This document shows, one piece after another, positions 33,237-37,581 of a stretch of DNA of 37,581 nt. Made by a program: the position numbers and the translations under genes. Each line of letters starts with the position of its first letter. Within the stretch, counting starts at the first letter, position 1. The notes beneath the pieces are model-generated. The model did not search any database, had not been told where the DNA came from, and saw nothing but the letters and a program-made list of their open reading frames with translations. The stretch comes from Symbiodinium natans (taxonomy: Eukaryota > Sar > Dinophyceae > Suessiales > Symbiodiniaceae), in contig CAJNDS010000745.1 of NCBI GenBank assembly GCA_905221605.1, forward strand, positions 1-37,581. The letters are read 5' to 3'.

Positions 33237-34782
33237 GTTTAGGGTTTAGGGTTTAGGATTTAGGGTTTAGGATTTAGGGTTTAGGGTCTTGAAGTCGTCC
33301 TTTTATAGGGGTCTCAATAATTACTAATAGCATTCCCTTATGATTCCTCTGTGCTTCTACACCTTTTCTAATCATTATGGCCCCTATATTGCACACTCCT
33401 ACACCCCAAGCAAAAAAACTCTGCGGTTTTGGTGTGTAGGGTTTAGGGCTTTGGGCTTTGGGCTTTGGGCTTTAGGCTTTAGGCTTTAGGGCTTTAGGCC
33501 TTAGGGCTTTAGGGCTTTAGGGCTTTAGGGCTTTAGGCTTTAGGGCTTTAGGGCTTTAGGGCTCTAGGGCTTTAGGGCTTTAGGGCTTTAGGGCTTTAGG
33601 GCTTAGGCTTTAGGCTTTAGGGTTTGGGGTTTAGGGTTTTGGGTTTAGGGTTTAGGGTTCAGGGTTTAGGGCTCCTAAGTGTGGGTGGGAGGTAAGGCAA
33701 GATGGGATCGAACTGGTTTGGCATGTCAAATCGATTTCTCCGAGTCTCCGATGCTTCGGGCTTCAGGGGTTTAGGGTTTGGGGTTTGGGGTTTAGGGTTT
33801 AGGGTTCAGGGTTTAGGGTTCAGGGTTCAGGGTTTAGGGTTTAGGGCTTCCTACCCAAGCTGGGGTGCTAAAGCCTCTACGCCACTCCGACCAGATTGGC
33901 GAAGGTGTTTGCTCAGCTTTAAGGGCTGGACGCCATAAGGGACGAGCGACTGCGGAAGCTTGTCAACACATGCTTCCCTCATCCGAAAAGGAGGAGGTTT
34001 GAAGCCGGATCAAGAGCTCCTCATGTATGTGGCGATGGGGTGGGCATCAGACTATACAGATGGGCGAGCCCAGACCTTCTTAGAAGGTGTCATGGCGTCG
34101 GTTCCTTCATTGGCGCACCCCGAGGGCTGGGCGACACTGGAGCTCATGGCAGCCGCCGAGTTGTACACCCTTGGAGGCCATTCCGCACGGGCCCTTCTTG
34201 GGAAAGTTTGATATAGGCCTTGAAGCCTGAGGAGATCTCTCGCTCTGTCTCTCTCTGCATGTGTAGTGGGGTTTGAAACCCTAAACCCCAAACCCAAAAC
34301 CCTAAACCCTAGAGTTCTTCTTGAGTGATGAGAGTTTCTGGGTTGAGGGCTCAGGGCTTTGGTGCGCGAGCCAAGGTGGTGGAGGAGTACTTCATGTCGC
34401 AAGTCCCGAAGTTTCCGCGAAGGCAGTTCGCTTCTTTCCTAAACCCTAAACCCTACACCCTAAACCCTAAACCCTAAACCCTAAACCCTAAACCCTACAC
34501 CTTACCCTAAGCCCTAAAGGGAGAGGAGGGAGGGGGGGGCCGGGGGGTGGGCATTTGTGGTTTTAGGGCTTTGGTGTCAGGGCTAAGAGCTAAAGCAGTA
34601 CCTGGAGCTCTCTATACTCTTTTAGGAATTTAGGAATTTAGGATTTAGGGTTTAGGGTTTAGGGTGAAGGAGAGACTTAAAAGAAGGGGAAGTATCCTCA
34701 GTTCTTGGCAAACAGATGCGCCCTTGTTGGCAGGCAGAGGGTCGCTCGAAGTGCGCGCCCAAAGCTCAACCCGAATCCCTAA
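33117..34782 (+). CDS. Six-exon gene model to stop, unknown protein
   Basis: Exons 33117-33236, 33702-33768, 33860-33904, 33991-34205, 34355-34402 and 34702-34782 join in phase and give about 190 residues to TAA. The stop is supplied by CCCTAAACC. The 5' end is open; 32748-32948 may be the first exon. The central exon of 71 codons is rich in amphipathic helices (LMYVAMGWASD, LELMAAAELYTLGG). Introns hold TTTAGGG, octamer TTTAGGGC and CCCTAAA arrays. Confidence 0.65.
33440..33618. repeat. TTTAGGGC octamer array
   Basis: About 22 copies of GGGCTTTA, with a few GGCTTTA. A second octamer variant, homogenised independently of the TTTAGGGA block at 7147-7386. Confidence 0.9.
33702..33768 (+). CDS. 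Exon of the six-exon model
   Basis: Acceptor GGCAAG, donor G|GTTTAGGG. MGSNWFGMSNRFLRVSDASG FR, one out. Begins with ATG, but phase continues from 33236, so the Met is probably internal. Confidence 0.7.
33991..34205 (+). CDS. Longest exon (215 nt) of the window
   Basis: Acceptor GAAAAG, donor AAA|GTTTGA. Two bases complete Gly, then GGLKPDQELLMYVAMGWASD, YTDGRAQTFLEGVMASVPSL, AHPEGWATLELMAAAELYTL, GGHSARALLGK. Alternatively it stops at TGA two codons later. An antisense frame (34052-34402) is less consistent. Confidence 0.8.
34355..34402 (+). CDS. Exon of the six-exon model
   Basis: Acceptor GCTCAG; GFGARAKVVEEYFMSQ, donor CAA|GTCCCG. The frame continues open to 34437 and then into CCCTAAA (a possible alternative end). 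Confidence 0.6.
34702..34782 (+). CDS. Last exon of the six-exon model
   Basis: Acceptor CCTCAG; FLANRCALVGRQRVARSARP KLNPNP then TAA. Very basic tail. The stop codon is inside CCCTAAACC. Confidence 0.65.
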   Translation, partial: FLANRCALVGRQRVARSARPKLNPNP

Positions 34783-34984
34783 ACCCCAAACCCCAGACCC
34801 CAACACCGAAACCTTTAAACCCCTAAACCCCTCAAGCCCCTGAACCCCTCAAACCCTTTAGCCCTTAGACGGGTTTAGGGTTTAGGGTTTAGAGTTTAGG
34901 GCTTAGGGATTGACCTTAAAACCTACACCCTTACACCCCACCCTTAAGCCCCAAACCCGTGAACCCTGAAACCATTCGCACACC

Positions 34985-35085
34985 TTGGGGCGTTCCCCCT
35001 TATACTAACAGTCCTTAATCGGGATAAAAGTATCCCCTAGTATAACCCCTACTAAGGACTGCTAGCAGAAGGGAGAACATCCCAA
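34985..35085. mobile_element. Family-A element, copy 5
   Basis: TTGGGGCGTTCCCCCTTATA, CTAACAGTCCTTAATCGGGA and a mirrored right arm ending GGGAGAACATCCCAA. CAC lies on both sides, too short to call a duplication. Confidence 0.85.
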
Positions 35086-35245
35086 CACGTAACCCTAAAA
35101 CCCCTCCAACTGCCCAATCCAAAACCCTAAACCCTTATAAGCCCAAAACCCTTGTAAGCCCTGAACCCTAAACCCTTGTAAACCCTTGTAAACCCTTGTA
35201 AACCCTAGGAAGGCTTGAGGGGAACACCCCAACGCACTCCACGAG

Positions 35246-35441
35246 ATCTCACCCTCGAGGTCCCGCGCCCTGCGATGCACCAACCTCATCTATTTCGCCT
35301 CTTGGTCTTCTCAAACCCTAAACCCTAAACCCTAAGCCCTAAACCCTATGCCCTAAGCCCTAAACCCTAAACCCTAAACCTTAAACCTTGATAGGGGCCC
35401 CTCCGTTCAGGCAGCGGTGGCGTGCACTCGTTGGCCTTTCG
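35246..35441 (+). CDS. Two exons (35246-35304, 35411-35441)
   Basis: ISPSRSRALRCTNLIYFAS (acceptor CACGAG, donor TG|GTCTTC), then QRWRALVGLS (acceptor TTCAG, donor TCG|GTTTGT). The intron between is nearly pure CCCTAAA (35316-35390). Confidence 0.65.
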
Positions 35442-35617
35442 GTTTGTTTTTGTTTTTTTGGTTGAGGGCTTAGAGTGGGGTTTGGATCAAAAAGCCAAGG
35501 CTGGGTGTTCAGAGTTTAAGGTTCAGGGCTAGGGGCTTCGCGTCTAAAGCCCCCAAACCCGAAACCCTAAGCCCTAAACCCGAAACCCTAAACCCTAAAC
35601 CCTAAACCCTAACTCAG

Positions 35618-35730
35618 GTCTCTCTTCTCGGCAACCCCCGCACAAAGCTGCTGGGCACCCTGACTCTTGCAACACCCAACCATGCACCAACCATAGAAAT
35701 CTACGAATTGCTTAAGAACCTGGGTTTGAG
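35618..35730 (+). CDS. Long exon, unknown protein
   Basis: Acceptor AACTCAG; VSLLGNPRTKLLGTLTLATP, NHAPTIEIYELLKNLGL, two out at AG|GTTTAGGG. The tail carries TTGCTTAAGAACC, the left end of family C, so the exon may end at 35704 (TAC|GAATTG, GA donor), which fits the next exon better. Confidence 0.65.
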
Positions 35731-35786
35731 GTTTAGGGTTTAGGGTTTAGGGTTTAGGGTTGAGGGTTCAAGGTTTAGGGTTTACT

Positions 35787-35876
35787 GTTGCTTAAGAACT
35801 ACTATTCTTCCTTATAAGAGCAACGTAGGGATGATTATTTTCATTTTTTTTTGGGGGGGGGGGGGGGCTTCTTCAG
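35787..35876. mobile_element. Family-C element, copy 4 (right end changed)
   Basis: GTTGCTTAAGAAC, CTTCCTTATAAG and a 15-G run as in other copies; the right end is GGCTTCTTCAG rather than GGTTCTTAAGCAAG, and acts as acceptor. Confidence 0.6.
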
Positions 35877-35909
35877 CCAACAGAGTATTTCTTGCCTATG
35901 TCTGGACAG
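35877..35909 (+). CDS. Small exon after a family-C tail
   Basis: Acceptor CTTCTTCAG after a G-run; PTEYFLPMSGQ in phase 0; donor CAG|GTCCCC. Confidence 0.6.
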
Positions 35910-36025
35910 GTCCCCCCCCCCGCCTGCTTCCCCCCCCCCCCTAAACCCTAAACCCTAAACTCTAAACCCTAAACCCTAAACCCTAAACCCTACTCCTGGT
36001 ACTTTACCTGCCAATGGATCTCCAG

Positions 36026-36177
36026 TCTCACATGGCTAAGGCTCCGTTTCTTCTGGACACCTTCCTCCGGGCTTTCGCCTACGGGACCAACTTCTTCAAG
36101 GACCCCTGGCGGTTCACTCTTGAGGTGGAGGGTTCAAGGATGAGTTTGGGCTCTCTTCTTCCACTGTGCCATTCGCG
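36026..36177 (+). CDS. Long exon, 50 codons, unknown protein
   Basis: Acceptor CTCCAG, donor CG|GTGTGT. SHMAKAPFLLDTFLRAFAYG, TNFFKDPWRFTLEVEGSRMS, LGSLLPLCHS. Follows 35877-35909 in phase 0. Confidence 0.8.
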
Positions 36178-36540
36178 GTGTGTGTGTGTATACATATATA
36201 TGTGTGTATAGATTTTCATGCTAGCTTATATGTGTATATGCATGCTATTCATTGGTTTTTGTACCTAGTTATTCAGATGCAAATCGGTATTTGTATGTTT
36301 TATCATGCGTAGATTATGTACATGTATTTGTATATATATATGTATGTATAGACACACGTACATATATACATATATGTATGTATGTTTGCAAGTGCGTTTC
36401 TGATTTACATGTATTCATACTTCCTTCATTTTTGTAAACTTGCATGTCGGTATGAACACATAATATATACATATATAGTCTTTTGCTCTGTTGTTAGTCC
36501 TACTACTCTTCTCTTTAATCCTCACCTTCGGTGTGGGGTT
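36178..36540. repeat. TG/TA-rich intron with a 10-nt microexon candidate
   Basis: GT and TATG microsatellites. A possible 10-nt exon at 36277-36286 (acceptor TTCAG, CKS, donor GTATTT) would keep phase. Confidence 0.55.
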
Positions 36541-36573
36541 GTTAGATTTTAAACTCAACTCTTCTCCTCGCCC

Positions 36574-36770
36574 GGAGACTCCCTGGAGTGCCCAACCCCA
36601 GAGTCTCCCTGGAGTGCCCAACCCAGAGTGCCCAACCCCAGAGACTTCCTGGAGTGCCCAACCCAGAGTGCCCAGCCCCAGGGTCTCCCTGGAGTGCCCA
36701 ACCTCAGAGTCTCCCTGGAGTGCCCAACCCAAAGACTCCTGGAGTGCCCAACCCCAGAGACTCCCTCAGG
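36574..36770. repeat. Tandem repeat, units of 26-33 bp
   Basis: CCTGGAGTGCCCAACCCCAG AGTCTC recurs about eight times with shortened copies. Overlapping Pro-rich frames are not genes. Confidence 0.85.
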
Positions 36771-36847
36771 TGGGGATGTTCGAAGTAAAATAATGTTGTT
36801 GTTTTTTGTGGGGGGGGCGGGGGGGGAAGGTGGGTAGCCTGTTCAAG

Positions 36848-37094
36848 AACTTGTGAAAAAAAGACGCCGTGCTTTCTGTGGCTGTTACCCTAAAGCCTAG
36901 ACCCAAACCCTAAACCCTCAACCTCAAACGCCAAACCGAACCCTAAACCCCGAGCCTTAAACCCCAAGCCCTAAACCCCAAACCCTAAACCCCAAACCCT
37001 CAACCCGAAACGGCTGGCACTTCGGGCAAGGACAGGATGGCGGTGGCTCAGCCTGCAGTCACAGCCCATTGCGCGTCACGGGGGCTTCGTTGAG
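36848..37094 (+). CDS. Two exons (36848-36877, 37031-37094)
   Basis: TCEKKTPCF (acceptor TTCAAG, donor CT|GTGGCT), then TGWRWLSLQSQPIARHGGFV E to a GA donor (GAG|GATTTAGGG). Between them lie CCCTAAA copies. The GA donor is one base away from the usual G|GTTTAGGG. Confidence 0.5.
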
Positions 37095-37305
37095 GATTTA
37101 GGGTTTAGGGTTTAGGGTTTAGGGTTCGTTTGCCTGCCCCTCGCGTGTGGATGGGTCAACCCTGTGCCTGAAACCCTATAGAACCCACAGCCCTAAAACT
37201 CAAGCCCCGGAACCCTTAACCCCCAACAAACCCATAGAACCCAAAACCCTAAACCCCTAAACCCGAAACCCTAAACGCTAGAAAACCCTTAAGGCCGAAA
37301 TGCAG

Positions 37306-37377
37306 GTTCCTGTTCGCAAGGACTAAGAGAGGCCCGCAAGGGGCCACAGGTTCTCGGAGCCGTTGGTGCCTTCTAGG
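37306..37377 (+). CDS. Internal exon, frame uncertain
   Basis: Acceptor ATGCAG, donor GG|GTTTAGGG. FLFARTKRGPQGATGSRSRW CLL, or SCSQGLREARKGPQVLGAVG AF with a TAG at the end. Confidence 0.5.
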
Positions 37378-37514
37378 GTTTAGGGTTTAGGGTTTAGGGT
37401 CTAGGGTTTAGGGTTTAGTTAGGGTTTCATAAGGTTTAGGGTGCGAAGGCAAGATACACCTCTGGGTTTGTTTCGTTTTGTTTCTACTGTTTGTTTCTTT
37501 CTGTTCATTGCTAG

Positions 37515-37581
37515 AAAATGCTTGGTATGAGTTTTCTTGGTTTGGTGCCAGCATCGTCTCCGTCATTCTCACTCTTGCTAC
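37515..37581 (+). CDS. Partial exon at the window edge
   Basis: Pyrimidine-rich run then TTGCTAG; NAWYEFSWFGASIVSVILTL A, a probable membrane segment, continuing beyond the window. KMLGMSFLGLV is the alternative frame. Confidence 0.55.

Noticed and set aside
33960-34211. Single ORF starting at the ATG at 33960
   Set aside because: The protein-like part begins at about 33991, where an acceptor gives a phase match with 33860-33904; the first ten residues look like intron translation.

Overview
This looks like nuclear DNA from a eukaryote with TTTAGGG-type telomeric repeats, most likely a dinoflagellate. The reasons are candidate splice donors of GT, GC and GA type, every believable exon lying on the + strand, many palindromic introner-like elements, and long homopolymer and microsatellite tracts. 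The species cannot be told. There is no sign of bacterial, viral or organelle genes, and I recognise no protein family; product names below are therefore descriptive only.

Main reading: almost none of the long open frames are genes. The coding signal is a long series of short exons (8 to 215 nt) on the + strand, separated by introns built mostly from interstitial telomeric repeats. A typical unit reads CCCTAAA array, then AG, an open-frame exon, GT, then TTTAGGG array. Each such intron therefore starts with TTTAGGG, ends with CCCTAAA and could fold into a giant hairpin. Neighbouring exons can be joined with matching codon phase over long runs. That consistency, together with protein-like sequence and AG/GT edges, is the main support. 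No transcript was available, so all gene models are inferences.

Layout: 1-2.4 kb, a few candidate exons and a palindromic element; 2.5-7.0 kb, mostly tandem repeats, GC-rich 9-mers and G-runs; 7.07-17.63 kb, a long exon chain (possibly more than one gene); 17.71-20.69 kb, a second chain; 20.96-21.55 kb and 22.16-24.68 kb, a third and fourth, perhaps one gene; 25.12-26.58 kb, the cleanest model, 10 exons from ATG to stop, about 175 aa; 27.43-28.90 kb, an exon chain; 29.22-32.25 kb, a chain starting at an ATG and interrupted by a 1.1-kb element holding an assembly gap; 32.75-34.78 kb, a chain ending in a stop inside a telomeric repeat; 35.25-37.58 kb, a chain running off the window.

Overlaid on this are at least five families of terminal-inverted-repeat elements inside introns or exactly equal to introns. 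Two carry visible target-site duplications, and removing them exactly rejoins an open frame. The system worth following is intron birth and growth by introner-like elements combined with colonisation of introns by telomeric repeats, which also supply splice donors (G|GTTTAGGG) and stop codons (CCCTAA).
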